Source: Pseudideonella sakaiensis | Lineage (GTDB): Bacteria > Pseudomonadota > Gammaproteobacteria > Burkholderiales > Burkholderiaceae_C | DNA length: 64,000 nucleotides | Direction: 5' to 3' | Assembly (NCBI RefSeq): GCF_001293525.1 | Contig: NZ_BBYR01000006.1 | Coordinates: 1 to 64,000 of the forward strand | Shown: positions 45,346-54,192 of the stretch, in pieces | Position numbering within the stretch: the stretch's first letter is position 1 | Layout: every line of letters begins with the position of its first letter | The notes under the pieces: generated by a model | What the model saw: only the letters and a program-made list of their open reading frames with translations | Databases searched by the model: none | Told to the model about the DNA's origin: nothing | Made by a program: the position numbers and the translations under genes

Positions 45346-47139
45346 TCACTGCGCGGTCGCGGTGACGCACTCGTACGACTCGGCCTGGGTGGTCGGCAGT
45401 CCGTTGCCCTTGTACCTCGGGTACTGCGGATACGAGCACAGCGGCATCGTGCGTCCGCCGCCACTGAGCGTCGGCGACATCGGCGGCGCCACGTTCTTCT
45501 CCACCCAGTCGATGATCAGCTGGGTGCGGTCGATCTGGTTCGGGATGGCCGAGGTGGGTATCGCCTGGCCGTCGCCGTTGACGGGAAAGTTGCTGCCGCT
45601 CAGGCCATGGCCGCCGTTCGGCAGCACGTACAGCCGGGCGATCTGGTCGACCGCCGTGCGCCCCATCTTCTGCAGCAGCGCCTCGTAGTACTGCGCCTGC
45701 GCGCCGGACGAGGCCAGCGAATCGAAGGTGCCGAACATCACGATCAGGCGGCCCCCCTTGGCGTAGTACGGGCCGAGGTCCGGGTTGGTGGAATCGAGCC
45801 AGGACGACAGCTGCTGCCGGCGCTCCTCCATCGCGCCTTCCATGTAGGTCAGCGGATTGGCCGCCGAACTGCGGAACAGCCCCTCGATCACGTGGGGTGA
45901 ACCGAGCCAGTCGTAGACCGGCGCGTTGGCGGTGGCGCCTTCCTGGCCGCGGTAGCGCTCGGACACGATCATGCCGCTGCCGCCCGGGTCGGTGTTGGGC
46001 ATCCACATGTCGAACCGCGGATTGCCATGGGCCACCGGCCGGGCGAAGACGTAGGGCTTGTGCGCGAACTCCATGGTCTTGATCTGGCCATCCGTCAGAC
46101 ACGCACTGGCCGACGTGTCCGCGGGGTTCGGATCGACGTTGTTCGGGCAGCGGATGGCGGCCCAGGGCGAGGTCGAGGCCGAGCGGCGCGTGACGTCGAA
46201 CACCTGGCGGCAGCCGATGTAGTTGTTGATGACGCCGTCCGCCAGCCCGTCGAGGCCGTCGCAGCTGCGCACCACGTGGGTGGAGATCGCGGTCCGCTTC
46301 GCGGGCGTCACCCAGTTCGCCAGCGGCATCTCCTGGATGCGGTGCCACACCCGCGACACGGTCAGGTTGGAGAAGCTCAGCACCGGCACCGTCGCGACGA
46401 CGCCGTCGTAGTCGTCCGGGTAGCGCTGCACCACGGTCAGGGCCTCGCGGCCACCCTGCGAGTTGCCGATGAAGTACGAGTACACCGGCTTGACACCGTA
46501 CAGGCGCTGGATGATCACCCACGCGGCATCGTGCGTCTTCTTCAGCTGCATGTAGCCGAAGTTCCTGATCGCCTCGTCGTGCAGCGCCCAGCTCGCGTCG
46601 TTGCCCTGGTGGCCCGAGTCGCTGCCCAGCACCGCCCAGCCGCGGGCCAGGTGGCCGCCGCCGGTCAGCCCGGGAATCGATCCGTTGTTGCCGCCGCCGC
46701 CGAGCTGGACCGCCCGATGCCCGAACGCGCCCGGCAGCGCCACCGCGAACCGGATCGGCGGCGCATTCGGGTCCAGCGCATCCATGCTGCCGTCCACGCG
46801 GCAGTACGCCGGCAGGTTGGCGGTCGCGTCGTTCCACGTGACGGCCGTGAGCGTCACGGCGGAGACCGGTTCACCGATCGCGTTCAGCGGAATCGTCTGG
46901 CCGATGCGCGCCGTCGAGCAGTCGGTCTCGGCGATGGTCAGCGTCGCGGGGACGGTGCGCGCGACGTAGGGGGACGGCGCTGGCGCCGGTGCCGGCACGG
47001 GGGAGGGAGCGGGCGCCACGGCCGTCGGGGGCGGCGCGTCGTCGTTGCCGCCGCCGCACGCGGTCACGGTCATGGCCGTGAGGGCGGCGGCGAGCGCCAG
47101 GTACTGCCGGTTCTGTGCAGGGTTCAGAGGGTGTGGCAC
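45346..47139 (-). CDS. Tannase/feruloyl-esterase-family lipoprotein
   Basis: 597 residues. Lipobox TVTA-Cys28 and a Pro/Ala-rich linker (30-58) place it on the envelope. Alpha/beta-hydrolase of the tannase family: GGGGNNGSIPGL, nucleophile Ser227 in YFIGNSQGGREAL, CDGLDGLADGVI (calcium-site loop), Asp473 in FGTFDSLAS and His511 in LPNGGHGLSG. As in domain 1 of the 8528-11926 protein, the Cys normally preceding the Ser and the Cys normally following the His are both missing (Asn and Gly here). The C-terminal tail PLCSYPQYPRYKGNG resembles the end of that domain. Likely hydrolyses gallate, ferulate or related esters; not proven. No clear operon partner. Confidence 0.9.
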   Translation of the reverse strand: MPHPLNPAQNRQYLALAAALTAMTVTACGGGNDDAPPPTAVAPAPSPVPAPAPAPSPYVARTVPATLTIAETDCSTARIGQTIPLNAIGEPVSAVTLTAVTWNDATANLPAYCRVDGSMDALDPNAPPIRFAVALPGAFGHRAVQLGGGGNNGSIPGLTGGGHLARGWAVLGSDSGHQGNDASWALHDEAIRNFGYMQLKKTHDAAWVIIQRLYGVKPVYSYFIGNSQGGREALTVVQRYPDDYDGVVATVPVLSFSNLTVSRVWHRIQEMPLANWVTPAKRTAISTHVVRSCDGLDGLADGVINNYIGCRQVFDVTRRSASTSPWAAIRCPNNVDPNPADTSASACLTDGQIKTMEFAHKPYVFARPVAHGNPRFDMWMPNTDPGGSGMIVSERYRGQEGATANAPVYDWLGSPHVIEGLFRSSAANPLTYMEGAMEERRQQLSSWLDSTNPDLGPYYAKGGRLIVMFGTFDSLASSGAQAQYYEALLQKMGRTAVDQIARLYVLPNGGHGLSGSNFPVNGDGQAIPTSAIPNQIDRTQLIIDWVEKNVAPPMSPTLSGGGRTMPLCSYPQYPRYKGNGLPTTQAESYECVTATAQ

Positions 47140-47292
47140 GGTGTCTCGTCGGCATCGGGTTGCGGTCCGGTCAATCTAGAGGGGAGCTCGACGGTTCTTG
47201 AAATGAACCATTGCCGGGGAAAACCCATGGGGACGGGCCGTGCAATCGGCGCGCGGCCCCCACCCGAGGCCGCAACGGAGCGCGACATCGCC

Positions 47293-47332
47293 TTGACACA
47301 GCCACCGATATTCACCAAGATGGATGAATGAT
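47293..47332. promoter_or_regulatory. ArsR-gene promoter with overlapping ATATTCA/TGAATGAT dyad
   Basis: TTGACA at 47293-47298 is a consensus -35 box, and a 17-nt spacer leads to CAAGAT at 47316-47321. A dyad ATATTCA (47308-47314) and TGAATGAT (47325-47332) overlaps the -10 and the ATG. This would place the transcription start on or next to the start codon, suggesting a leaderless or nearly leaderless, self-repressed transcript (inference). Confidence 0.55.
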
Positions 47333-47699
47333 GAGAACACCAACCGCCCACCAGCTCGACGAGGTGTTCGTCGCGCTCGCCGACGAAACACGCCGCGCGA
47401 TCCTGGCGCGGCTGTCGGCGGGCCAGGCCCGCGTGACCGAGGTCGCGGCACCGTTCCCGATCTCGCTGAACTCGGTCTCCAAGCACATCCGCATCCTGGA
47501 GCGTGCCGGCCTCGTTGCCCGCCGGCGCTCGGGCCGCGACCACTACCTGAGCCTGGACGCCCGGCCCTTGACCCAGGCCTCGGATTGGCTGCAGTCGCGC
47601 CAGCGGTTCTGGGCAAGCCGTGTGGAGCGGCTGCAGGCCCTGCTCGACGAAGAGGATGCGCGCCCGGGCCCACGAGCCGCCGGAGGCCGACGATCATGA
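47328..47699 (+). CDS. ArsR-family transcriptional regulator
   Basis: 123 residues. HTH of the metal-independent ArsR subgroup that precedes AHSA1 genes: DEVFVALADETRRAILARLS, ITEVAAPFPISLNSVSKHI-like segment (VTEVAAPFPISLNSVSKHIR), LERAGLVARRRSGRDHYLSL. No CxC metal site. The ATGs at 47328 and 47331 are both possible starts. The stop overlaps the next start as ATGA, so the pair is co-translated. Confidence 0.93.
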   Translation: MMRTPTAHQLDEVFVALADETRRAILARLSAGQARVTEVAAPFPISLNSVSKHIRILERAGLVARRRSGRDHYLSLDARPLTQASDWLQSRQRFWASRVERLQALLDEEDARPGPRAAGGRRS

Positions 47700-48136
47700 A
47701 CGGCGAAGCACCCCTCGAGGTCAAGGTCCGCCACCGGTTCGCGCAGCCCGCCGAGCGGGTGTTCGACGCCTGGCTCGACGTCCGCCTGGCGCGGCGCTTC
47801 CTGTTCTCCACGGACACCGGCGAGATGGTCCGCTGCGACATCGATCCCCGCGTGGGGGGCCGGTTCGTGATGACGGACCGGCGCCCCGAAGGCGATGTCG
47901 AGCACACCGGGGAGTTCCTCGTCATCGACCGGCCGAGCCGGCTGGTCTTCACCTTCGGCATCCCGGCGGCGTCGCCGAGCGTCGACATCGTGACGATCGA
48001 GATCACGCCGGACAGCGGCGGAGGCTGCACCCTGGAGCTGAGGTCGGAGATGAAGCCCGAGTGGAAGGACTACGTCGATCGTGCCCACGAGGGCTGGCGG
48101 CTGATCCTGGCGAACCTCGGGCAGGCGCTGGCCTGA
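47696..48136 (+). CDS. SRPBCC (AHSA1-like) domain protein
   Basis: 146 residues. START/Bet v1-type fold protein: EVKVRHRFAQPAERVFDAWLD, GGRFVMTDRRPEGDVEHTGEFL, ending DRAHEGWRLILANLGQAL. These proteins hold a hydrophobic ligand in a cavity and very often pair with an ArsR repressor, as here with a 4-nt overlap. Biochemical role unknown. Confidence 0.92.
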   Translation: MNGEAPLEVKVRHRFAQPAERVFDAWLDVRLARRFLFSTDTGEMVRCDIDPRVGGRFVMTDRRPEGDVEHTGEFLVIDRPSRLVFTFGIPAASPSVDIVTIEITPDSGGGCTLELRSEMKPEWKDYVDRAHEGWRLILANLGQALA

Positions 48137-48169
48137 GCCGGCGCCCGCGGCAGGGCTGCCACGAGCTGC

Positions 48170-48202
48170 ATCACGGACACGGCGTCCGTGTCGATCCGTG
48201 AT
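48170..48202. terminator. Strong hairpin between convergent genes, likely bidirectional terminator
   Basis: GACACGG (48176-48182) pairs perfectly with CCGTGTC (48186-48192) over a 3-nt loop. ATCACG (48170-48175) and CGTGAT (48197-48202) extend the stem after a 4-nt bulge. It lies in the 65-nt gap between the SRPBCC gene and garD and overlaps the garD stop codon. No U tract. Confidence 0.6.
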
Positions 48203-49809
48203 CAGGTCACCGGCGCGGGGTTGAAGAGCACGAGCGCGTTCTGCAGCTTCCACTGCTCGGCCCAGGTCTTCCTGCGGCCGCTGGCCACGTCCAGCATCAG
48301 GTGGAACAACTCCCAGCCCATGTCTTCGATCGTGGCCTCGCCGTCGGCGATGCGGCCGGCGTTGACGTCCATGAGGTCGTGCCAGCGCCTGGCAAGCTCG
48401 GTGCGCGTGGCGACCTTGATGACCGGCACCTCGGCCAGGCCGTAGGGCGTGCCGCGGCCCGTGGTGAACACGTGCAGGTTCATGCCGGCCGCCAGCTGCA
48501 GCGTCCCGCAGATGAAGTCGCTGGCGGGTGTCGCGGCATAGACCAGGCCACGCGTGATGCCACGGTCGCGCAAGCGCTCGCCCGGGGACAGCACGCCGGT
48601 GATCGGGGCACGGCCGCTCTTGACGATCGAGCCCATCGCCTTCTCGACGATGTTGGACAGACCGCCCTTCTTGTTGCCGGGCGTCGTGTTGGCGCTTCGG
48701 TCCGCCGCGCCGCGCTTCAGGTAGGCGTCGTACCAGGCCATCTCCCGCACCATCGCCTCGGCGATCTCCGGCGTCGCGGCGCGCGAGGTCAGCTGATCGA
48801 TGGCGTCGCGCACTTCGGTGACTTCCGAGAACATGACCGTCGCGCCGGCACGCACCAGCAGGTCGGCGCAGAAACCGACCGCCGGGTTGGCGGTGACGCC
48901 GGAGAAGGCATCGCTGCCGCCGCACTGCACGCCGACCACGAGCTCGCTGGCCGACACCGTCTCGCGGCGGCGCGCGTTCAGACGCTCGAGGTGTGCGCGG
49001 GCATGCTCGACGATCGACTCGATCATCGACATGAAGCCGACGTGTTGCGCGTCCTGCAGGCAGACCACATCCGGACCGGCATCCTCGTGGGCGCCGACGC
49101 GGGCCACGCCTCCTCCATCGACGATCGGAAAGCTTCCCGGCGGCAGCAGCCGCTCCGGCCGCAGCTTCTCGCAACCCAGGCTGACGACCATCACCTCGTT
49201 GCCGAAGTTCGGGTTCAGCGTGATGTTGCGCAGCGTGCGGATGGGAACGACCGCGTCCGGCGCGTCGATGGCGACGCCGCAGCCGTAGCCGTGCGCCAGC
49301 GCGACGACATCGTCGACGTTGGTGTACGCCGGCAGCAGCTCGGACTTGATCCGCCGTACGGCGAAGTCGACGACCCCGGCCACGCATTGCACCGTCTGCG
49401 TGATCGCCAGGATGTTGCGGGTGCCGACGGAGCCGTCGGCATTCCGGTAGCCCTCGAAGGTGTAGCCCTCGAGCGGCGCCAGGTCGGGCGCCGGCGCCGT
49501 GCCGACGGGCAGGCCGTCGAGCGAGCGCGCCTCGGGGATGTCGAGGACGCGCTCGTGCACCCAGCTGCCTGCCGGCAGGCGCTTGTTCGTGCGGCCGATG
49601 ACGACGTTGTATCGCCGCACGTCGGCCCCTGCGGGCAGGTCCACCAAGGCGACCTTGTGGCCCTGCGGCAGATCGTCGACGAGCGTCGGGCCCTCCGGAA
49701 GCTGCGTGCCGGCCGCCAGCCCGCCGTCGTTCGCGACGATGGCCACGTTGTCGTTGTCGTGCATCCGGATGACCAGCGGCACGGGCTTGCGTTCGGTCGT
49801 CATCGCCAT
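48202..49809 (-). CDS. garD: Galactarate dehydratase
   Basis: 535 residues, UxaA/GarD family, close to the roughly 523 residues of E. coli GarD. N-terminal SAF-like domain ([19 protein letters not shown]), then the GarD core: [79 protein letters not shown] and [19 protein letters not shown]. It dehydrates galactarate to 5-keto-4-deoxy-D-glucarate, using iron. Two ATGs, 49809 and 49803, are possible; the first was taken. 5 nt after the Bug gene, same operon. No downstream aldolase or KDG dehydrogenase is in the window. Confidence 0.92.
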   Translation of the reverse strand: MAMTTERKPVPLVIRMHDNDNVAIVANDGGLAAGTQLPEGPTLVDDLPQGHKVALVDLPAGADVRRYNVVIGRTNKRLPAGSWVHERVLDIPEARSLDGLPVGTAPAPDLAPLEGYTFEGYRNADGSVGTRNILAITQTVQCVAGVVDFAVRRIKSELLPAYTNVDDVVALAHGYGCGVAIDAPDAVVPIRTLRNITLNPNFGNEVMVVSLGCEKLRPERLLPPGSFPIVDGGGVARVGAHEDAGPDVVCLQDAQHVGFMSMIESIVEHARAHLERLNARRRETVSASELVVGVQCGGSDAFSGVTANPAVGFCADLLVRAGATVMFSEVTEVRDAIDQLTSRAATPEIAEAMVREMAWYDAYLKRGAADRSANTTPGNKKGGLSNIVEKAMGSIVKSGRAPITGVLSPGERLRDRGITRGLVYAATPASDFICGTLQLAAGMNLHVFTTGRGTPYGLAEVPVIKVATRTELARRWHDLMDVNAGRIADGEATIEDMGWELFHLMLDVASGRRKTWAEQWKLQNALVLFNPAPVT

Positions 49810-49814
49810 CCCGG

Positions 49815-50777
49815 TCAATCGGCAGAGATCTTCCCGACCTCGATGACCTTCTTCCAGCGCGCGAACTCGCTGGCCTGGAACGAGGTGAACTGCTCGGGCG
49901 TGTTGCCGACGATCTCGAACCCGAGCTCGAGCAGCTTGGGCTTCACGGCCGGATCGTTGAGCACGGCGACGATGGCGTCGCGCAGCGTGGTCTTGATGTC
50001 GGCGGGCAGTCCCTTCGGCGCCGCGAACGCCTGCCACGAGTACACCGTGACGCCCTTGAAGCCCAGCTCCTCCATCGTCGGCACCTCCGGCAGCAGCGGC
50101 GAGCGCCTGGCGCTCGTGATCGCGAGCGCGCGAAGCTTGCCGGCCTTGATATTCGGGATGCCGGTGTTGATGTTCATGAACGTGGCATCGACCACGCCGG
50201 CCATCAGGTCGCTCATGGCCGGCGCCCCGCCCTTGTAGGGAACGTGCACGGCCTTGGTGGCCGTCTCCTGCCAGAACAGCTCGGCGGTCAGGTGGTCCGA
50301 CGTTCCGTTGCCTGCCGATGCGAAGCTCATCTTGTCCGGATTGGCCTTGATGAACTTCAGCAGGTCGGCGAAGGTCCGGTGCGGCGAATTGGCTGGCACG
50401 GCCAGCACGTTGGGCGCCTGAACCGCGACGGTGATGTAGTCGAAGTCCTTCAGCGGGTCGTAGCCCGGGTTCTTGATCAGGTGCGGTCCGATCACGAACG
50501 GGCCGAGCGACGACACGAAGATCGTGTGGCCATCGGGCGTGGCGCGCCGGGCCTGCGTCGCACCGACCGTGCCGCCGGCCCCGGCCTTGTTGTCGACGAT
50601 GAAGGACGCTCCGAGCTTCTCCTGCAGCTTGGCGCCCACGGTGCGCGCGATCATGTCGGTCGAGCCGCCCGGGGGGAAGGGCACGAGCAGGGTGACCGGC
50701 TTGGACGGCCAGGTGTCGGCCAGGGCCGAGGCAGCGGCGCACAGTCCGAGGACAGCGGCGGCAAACGTCTTGCGCAT
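49815..50777 (-). CDS. Bug-family substrate-binding protein, probably for a hexarate
   Basis: 320 residues with Sec signal peptide ([17 protein letters not shown]). Bug motifs: [21 protein letters not shown] and [23 protein letters not shown], end [20 protein letters not shown]. It lies between garD (5 nt) and the talarate/galactarate dehydratase gene (77 nt). The context makes galactarate, talarate or glucarate the likely ligand (inference). Confidence 0.94.
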   Translation of the reverse strand: MRKTFAAAVLGLCAAASALADTWPSKPVTLLVPFPPGGSTDMIARTVGAKLQEKLGASFIVDNKAGAGGTVGATQARRATPDGHTIFVSSLGPFVIGPHLIKNPGYDPLKDFDYITVAVQAPNVLAVPANSPHRTFADLLKFIKANPDKMSFASAGNGTSDHLTAELFWQETATKAVHVPYKGGAPAMSDLMAGVVDATFMNINTGIPNIKAGKLRALAITSARRSPLLPEVPTMEELGFKGVTVYSWQAFAAPKGLPADIKTTLRDAIVAVLNDPAVKPKLLELGFEIVGNTPEQFTSFQASEFARWKKVIEVGKISAD

Positions 50778-50854
50778 GGAATGTCTCCTTCTGGTTTGGC
50801 GCTTCGCGCCGTTGGGCAAGGGGACGCCGGACCGCGCGCCCCCGGCAAGCGGGA

Positions 50855-52009
50855 TCACGGACGGGTGCCGAACTCCACTTTCTCCCGCGTCCAGGCGCGG
50901 GCCTGTTCGCTCAGGCTCAGGCCGAGACCGGGCCGGGTCGGCACGATCATCCGGCCGTCCTTGATCTCGAGGCGTTCGTTGAAGAGCGGCTCGAGCCAGT
51001 CGAAGTGCTCCACCCAGGTCTCGGTGGCATAGGCCGCGCCCAGGTGCACGTGCAGTTCCATCGCGAAGTGAGGCGCCAGCATCAGGCCCGCGGCTTCGGC
51101 CTGGCCGGCGATCCTCAGGAAGGGCGTGATGCCCCCGACACGGGGCGCGTCGGGCATCAGGTAGTCCGCTGCACGGTGGCGGATCAGGTCCCCGTGCTCC
51201 ATCACGCTGGTCAGCATCTCGCCCGTGGCGATCGGTGTGTCGAACGATGCGGCGAGCGCGGCGTGTCCTTCGTGGTCGTAGGCGTCCAGCGGTTCCTCGA
51301 TCCAGACGAGGTTGAACTGCTCGAAGATGCGGCACATCCGCTGCGCTGTCGGGCGGTCCCATTGCTGGTTGGCATCCACCATCAAGGGCACGTGGTCGCC
51401 GAGGTGCTTGCGGACAGCCTCGACGCGTTCGATGTCGAGCGCGCGATCGGGCTGGCCGACCTTCAGCTTGATGCCGCCGATGCCGCGCTCGACCGACGCG
51501 GCGGCGTTGACCAGCAGCTGCTCGAGCGGCGTATGCAGGAAGCCTCCCGAGGTGTTGTAGCAGGCCACCGAGTCGCGGTAGGCACCGAGCAGCTTGGCCA
51601 GCGACAGACCGGCACGCCGGGCCTTGAGGTCGTAGAGCGCGACATCGAAGGCTCCGATGGCCTGGGTCGACAGACCGCTGCGCCCGGCCGATGCGCCCGC
51701 CCAGCAGAGCTTGTTCCACAGCTTCGCGATGTCGCTCGGATCCTCGCCCAGCAGCGCCGGAGCAATCTCTGCGGCGTGCGCGAACTGGCCGGGGCCACCG
51801 GCGCGCTTCGAATAGCTCAGGCCCAGGCCCTCATGGCCATCGTGCGTCTGCATCTCGACGAACAGCATCGCCACTTCGGTCATCGGCTTCTGGCGCCCAG
51901 TCAGCACCTTCGCATCGCTGATGGGCATGGGCAGGGGAAGCCCGCAGCTGGAGACGCGGAGCCAGGCGATCTGGTCTCGTGCAGAGGAGCTTGGCGGCTG
52001 GGTGATCAT
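50855..52009 (-). CDS. Enolase-superfamily L-talarate/galactarate dehydratase
   Basis: 384 residues, mandelate-racemase subgroup. Catalytic set visible: Lys181/Lys183 in [13 protein letters not shown], metal ligands Asp212 ([10 protein letters not shown]), Glu238 ([11 protein letters not shown]) and Glu264 (ATGEML), His314 in [13 protein letters not shown]. This KxK plus PHFAME-H pattern is that of TalrD/GalrD. It would yield the same 5-keto-4-deoxyglucarate as GarD. Start ATG 52009 taken; the frame remains open 102 nt upstream. A GATCA-TG-TGATC palindrome overlaps the start codon. Diverges from a LacI-type gene. Confidence 0.9.
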   Translation of the reverse strand: MITQPPSSSARDQIAWLRVSSCGLPLPMPISDAKVLTGRQKPMTEVAMLFVEMQTHDGHEGLGLSYSKRAGGPGQFAHAAEIAPALLGEDPSDIAKLWNKLCWAGASAGRSGLSTQAIGAFDVALYDLKARRAGLSLAKLLGAYRDSVACYNTSGGFLHTPLEQLLVNAAASVERGIGGIKLKVGQPDRALDIERVEAVRKHLGDHVPLMVDANQQWDRPTAQRMCRIFEQFNLVWIEEPLDAYDHEGHAALAASFDTPIATGEMLTSVMEHGDLIRHRAADYLMPDAPRVGGITPFLRIAGQAEAAGLMLAPHFAMELHVHLGAAYATETWVEHFDWLEPLFNERLEIKDGRMIVPTRPGLGLSLSEQARAWTREKVEFGTRP

Positions 52010-52015
52010 GTGATC
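52004..52015. promoter_or_regulatory. Palindrome GATCATGTGATC over the dehydratase start
   Basis: 5-bp arms around TG, covering the ATG of the minus-strand dehydratase gene. Could be an operator or chance; a GATCGATAC sequence follows immediately. Confidence 0.3.
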
Positions 52016-52095
52016 GATACCATCGTGCTGGGAATGTAGGCCGGGGGCCTGAGCAAGGCCCTGGAGCCTGGGCGCCATCCGTCTGGGAGGAATGG

Positions 52096-52111
52096 ATGAT
52101 ATCGATGTCAT
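52096..52111. promoter_or_regulatory. LacI-type operator ATGATATCGATGTCAT
   Basis: 16-nt dyad with a central ATCGAT and a single mismatched pair, between the divergent dehydratase and LacI-type genes, about 87 nt from the former start. Central CG is typical of LacI-family operators. It overlaps the first possible codons of the regulator, which supports a later start at 52170. Confidence 0.6.
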
Positions 52112-52169
52112 TCCGGTGCGTCAACGGTCGGCGAAATCCCCGAGAATCGACGCAAAGGCCGCCCTCCCG

Positions 52170-53189
52170 ATGCCCGCCAAGATCGTCTCGAAGTCCGTCA
52201 CGCTGCAGGACGTGGCCCGCGCCGCCGGGGTATCGCCCATCACCGCGTCGCGCGCGCTCAGCCAGCCGGACCTGGTTTCCAAGGAGACCTTGGCCCGCGT
52301 GCATCAGGCCGTCGACGCCACCGGCTACATCCCCAACCTGCTGGCCGGGGGGCTGAAGTCCAAGCGCAGCACGACGATCGGGGCACTGGTGCCCTTCATC
52401 GCCGTCCCGCAGTTCCTGTCGACGATGCAGACGCTGACCCAGGCGCTCGAACGGGGCGGCTACCAGTTGGTCATCGGGGAGACCGGCTACGCCCATGAGC
52501 GTGAATCCGTGCTGGTCGACACCTTCCTCGGTCGGCGGGTGGATGGCATCGTCGTGGCCGGACTGCTGCGCAACGGCGCGGTGAAGGAGCGTCTGCGCCG
52601 GCTCGACGTCCCCGTGGTCGAGACCTGGGATCTCACCGACAAGCCCTGCGACATGCTCGTCGGCTTCTCCCACGTCGCGGTCGGCAGCGCCGTCGCAGGC
52701 TACTTTCGCGGCAAGGGATGGACCGACGTGGCCATGGCATCCGGCAACGACGAACGTGCGCTGAGGCGACGGGAGGGCTTCGTCGCCGCGATGGGCCACG
52801 ATGTCCCGACGGCGTACGTGCAGGCGCCGAGCAACCTGGCGCTCGGGCGCGCCGCGCTGAGCGAGCTGCTGGAGCGCGGCGTTCCCACGCGGGCCGTCTT
52901 CTGCAGTTCGGATGGCCTGGCCCAGGGCGTGCTGATCGAGGCCCTCGCCCGGGGCCTGCGGGTTCCGCAGGACCTGGCGATCGTCGGCTTCGGGGGCGCG
53001 GACTTCGCGGCGCACCTCGAGCCCGCGCTGACGACGGTTCAGATCGACGGCGCCGCGATCGGCACGCTGGCGGCCCAGCGGCTGCTGGCCCGCTGCCGGG
53101 ACGAACCGGTGGACCCGCCCGTGCTAGACGTGGGGTTCAAGATCATCGAACGAAGCTCATCGGCGGGGGCGCCCCTCCAACGTTCATAG
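52170..53189 (+). CDS. LacI-family regulator of hexarate genes (GntR/GntP-like)
   Basis: 339 residues from ATG 52170; an in-frame ATG at 52092 would add 26 residues but would place the likely operator inside the gene and has GGAGG only 1 nt away. HTH SVTLQDVARAAGVSPITASRAL (about 8-29), hinge NLLAGGLKSKRSTTIGALVP, and a sugar-acid type effector domain (ETWDLTDKPCDMLVGFSHVAVGSA; FCSSDGLAQGVLIEALARGL). This resembles the gluconate regulators GntR/IdnR. Divergent from the dehydratase-Bug-garD operon, which it likely represses. Confidence 0.9.
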   Translation: MPAKIVSKSVTLQDVARAAGVSPITASRALSQPDLVSKETLARVHQAVDATGYIPNLLAGGLKSKRSTTIGALVPFIAVPQFLSTMQTLTQALERGGYQLVIGETGYAHERESVLVDTFLGRRVDGIVVAGLLRNGAVKERLRRLDVPVVETWDLTDKPCDMLVGFSHVAVGSAVAGYFRGKGWTDVAMASGNDERALRRREGFVAAMGHDVPTAYVQAPSNLALGRAALSELLERGVPTRAVFCSSDGLAQGVLIEALARGLRVPQDLAIVGFGGADFAAHLEPALTTVQIDGAAIGTLAAQRLLARCRDEPVDPPVLDVGFKIIERSSSAGAPLQRS

Positions 53190-53265
53190 GGGGCCAGATG
53201 CACCGCAGGCCCCGCAGGCCTCCCCTTGCGTTCGAACTGCTACACCCGCGCAGCGGCCACCACAG

Positions 53266-53679
53266 TCAGTCCGGAGCAACCCAGTCTTCCACCCTCAGTC
53301 CCTCGACGCGCTGGAATTCGCAGGTGTTGTGCTTGACGAGCGTCGCGCCCGCGGCCAGAGCGTGGCAGGCGATCCATAGATCGTTCGCACCGATGGGCGT
53401 GCCGGCGTCCTTCAAACGCGTGAACTGCTCGCCGTAGTGCTCGCAGATGGCAGGGCCCGCCGGATACAGCACCGCCACTTGTCGGGCCAGGGCTTCCAGC
53501 CGGCGAAGGACCTCCGGCTTCCTCGTGCTGCGCTCGGCGCCCCTCAGCAGCTCGGCCCAGGTCACGAAGGACATGCACAGCCGGGCCTCCTCCGGCAGCG
53601 CATCGACCCGCTGCGCGATGGCGGGCGGCTGGTTCTTGATCAGGTGGATGAGGACGTTGGTGTCCCGCACATAGATCAC
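53266..53679 (-). CDS. vapC: VapC-type PIN-domain toxin
   Basis: 137 residues, small endoribonuclease. The acidic site is present: Asp6 (VRDTNVLIHLIKN), Glu43 (FVTWAELLRGAE), Asp100 (GANDLWIACHALA). The last conserved position reads VKHNTCEFQRV in place of the common VTNNTREF. Its start overlaps the antitoxin stop (ATGA). VapC proteins cleave tRNA or rRNA when the antitoxin is degraded. Confidence 0.92.
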   Translation of the reverse strand: MIYVRDTNVLIHLIKNQPPAIAQRVDALPEEARLCMSFVTWAELLRGAERSTRKPEVLRRLEALARQVAVLYPAGPAICEHYGEQFTRLKDAGTPIGANDLWIACHALAAGATLVKHNTCEFQRVEGLRVEDWVAPD

Positions 53680-53930
53680 AGTGCCTCGCGCTCCTGCAGC
53701 GGCTGTTGCCGGGCCTGCTCAGTCTCCAGTGCTGCGATGAAGGCCGCGTCCGCCTCGCCCACGGCGCGCAGGGCATCGAGCAGCGCGGCGCCGCGTTCGG
53801 CCCTCAAGGGATGGATCACCAGATCGCCCGCCTCGTTGCGAGAAATGCTCACACGGTCGGTGTCGAGCCGGAACTCCGCAGGAATGCGCACCGCCTGGCT
53901 GTTGCCGTTGTTGAAGACTCGGGTCGTCAG
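53676..53930 (-). CDS. vapB: VapB-type antitoxin with an apparent CTG start
   Basis: 84 residues from CTG 53928-53930. The family start is M-TT-RVFNNGNSQAVRIPAEF; here the Met position is CTG, preceded by GAGG five nt upstream, an ideal ribosome site. The only in-frame ATG is at 54053, which would add 41 residues unlike any antitoxin and read through the promoter-like repeats. AbrB/SpoVT swapped-hairpin DNA-binding domain (4-45), then an acidic helix (ALLDALRAVGEADAAFIAALETEQ) that blocks VapC. An alternative is a mutated start with low expression. Confidence 0.75.
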   Translation of the reverse strand: MTTRVFNNGNSQAVRIPAEFRLDTDRVSISRNEAGDLVIHPLRAERGAALLDALRAVGEADAAFIAALETEQARQQPLQEREAL

Positions 53931-53951
53931 CGTTTCCTCGTCGCACTCCGC

Positions 53952-53973
53952 GTGTGTACGTCGATGTGTGTAC
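53952..53973. promoter_or_regulatory. Two direct GTGTGTAC repeats upstream of vapB
   Basis: Identical 8-mers at 53952-53959 and 53966-53973, 14 nt apart, 22-43 nt upstream of the proposed vapB start. Candidate operator for VapBC autoregulation (inference). Confidence 0.5.
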
Positions 53974-54192
53974 TTTCGCCGGTACACCGCTCCCACGCAT
54001 CGACCCGCCGCACGGGCCGCGCCTGCCTGGCTGCACGCAGCCTTTGCCTTCACCGTGGCCGTCCTGCTGATCTTCCTGTCAGGCTCCGTTGCCGCTCAGC
54101 AGGCTGCCGCGCCAGGGCTCGCGGCCATGCCGCCCACGGCCTCCACCGCGCGCCCCATCGCCGTGCCCGACATCCTGGCCCGCGCCGAGCAC
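53968..54192 (+). pseudogene. N-terminal fragment of an exported protein
   Basis: From a GTG at 53968 the plus strand reads a basic n-region, a strong hydrophobic signal (AFAFTVAVLLIFLSGSVAAQ) and a mature start (APGLAAMPPTASTARPIAVPDILARAE). Coding sense is then lost: beyond about 54192 the sequence is the antisense of the SGNH-hydrolase remnant. So this is the 5' part of a gene cut by a rearrangement. The VPDILARAE motif would fit the N-terminus of a mechanosensitive-channel-like protein, a weak guess. Boundaries are approximate. Confidence 0.45.

Noticed and set aside
53190-53265. GC-rich repeats between the LacI-type gene and vapC as a terminator
   Set aside because: GCAGGCCCCGCAGGCC is a short direct repeat rather than a stable hairpin; no T tract.
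53676-54053. vapB extended to the ATG at 54053
   Set aside because: The added 41 residues do not look like an antitoxin and would run through the direct repeats and the opposite-strand signal-peptide fragment.
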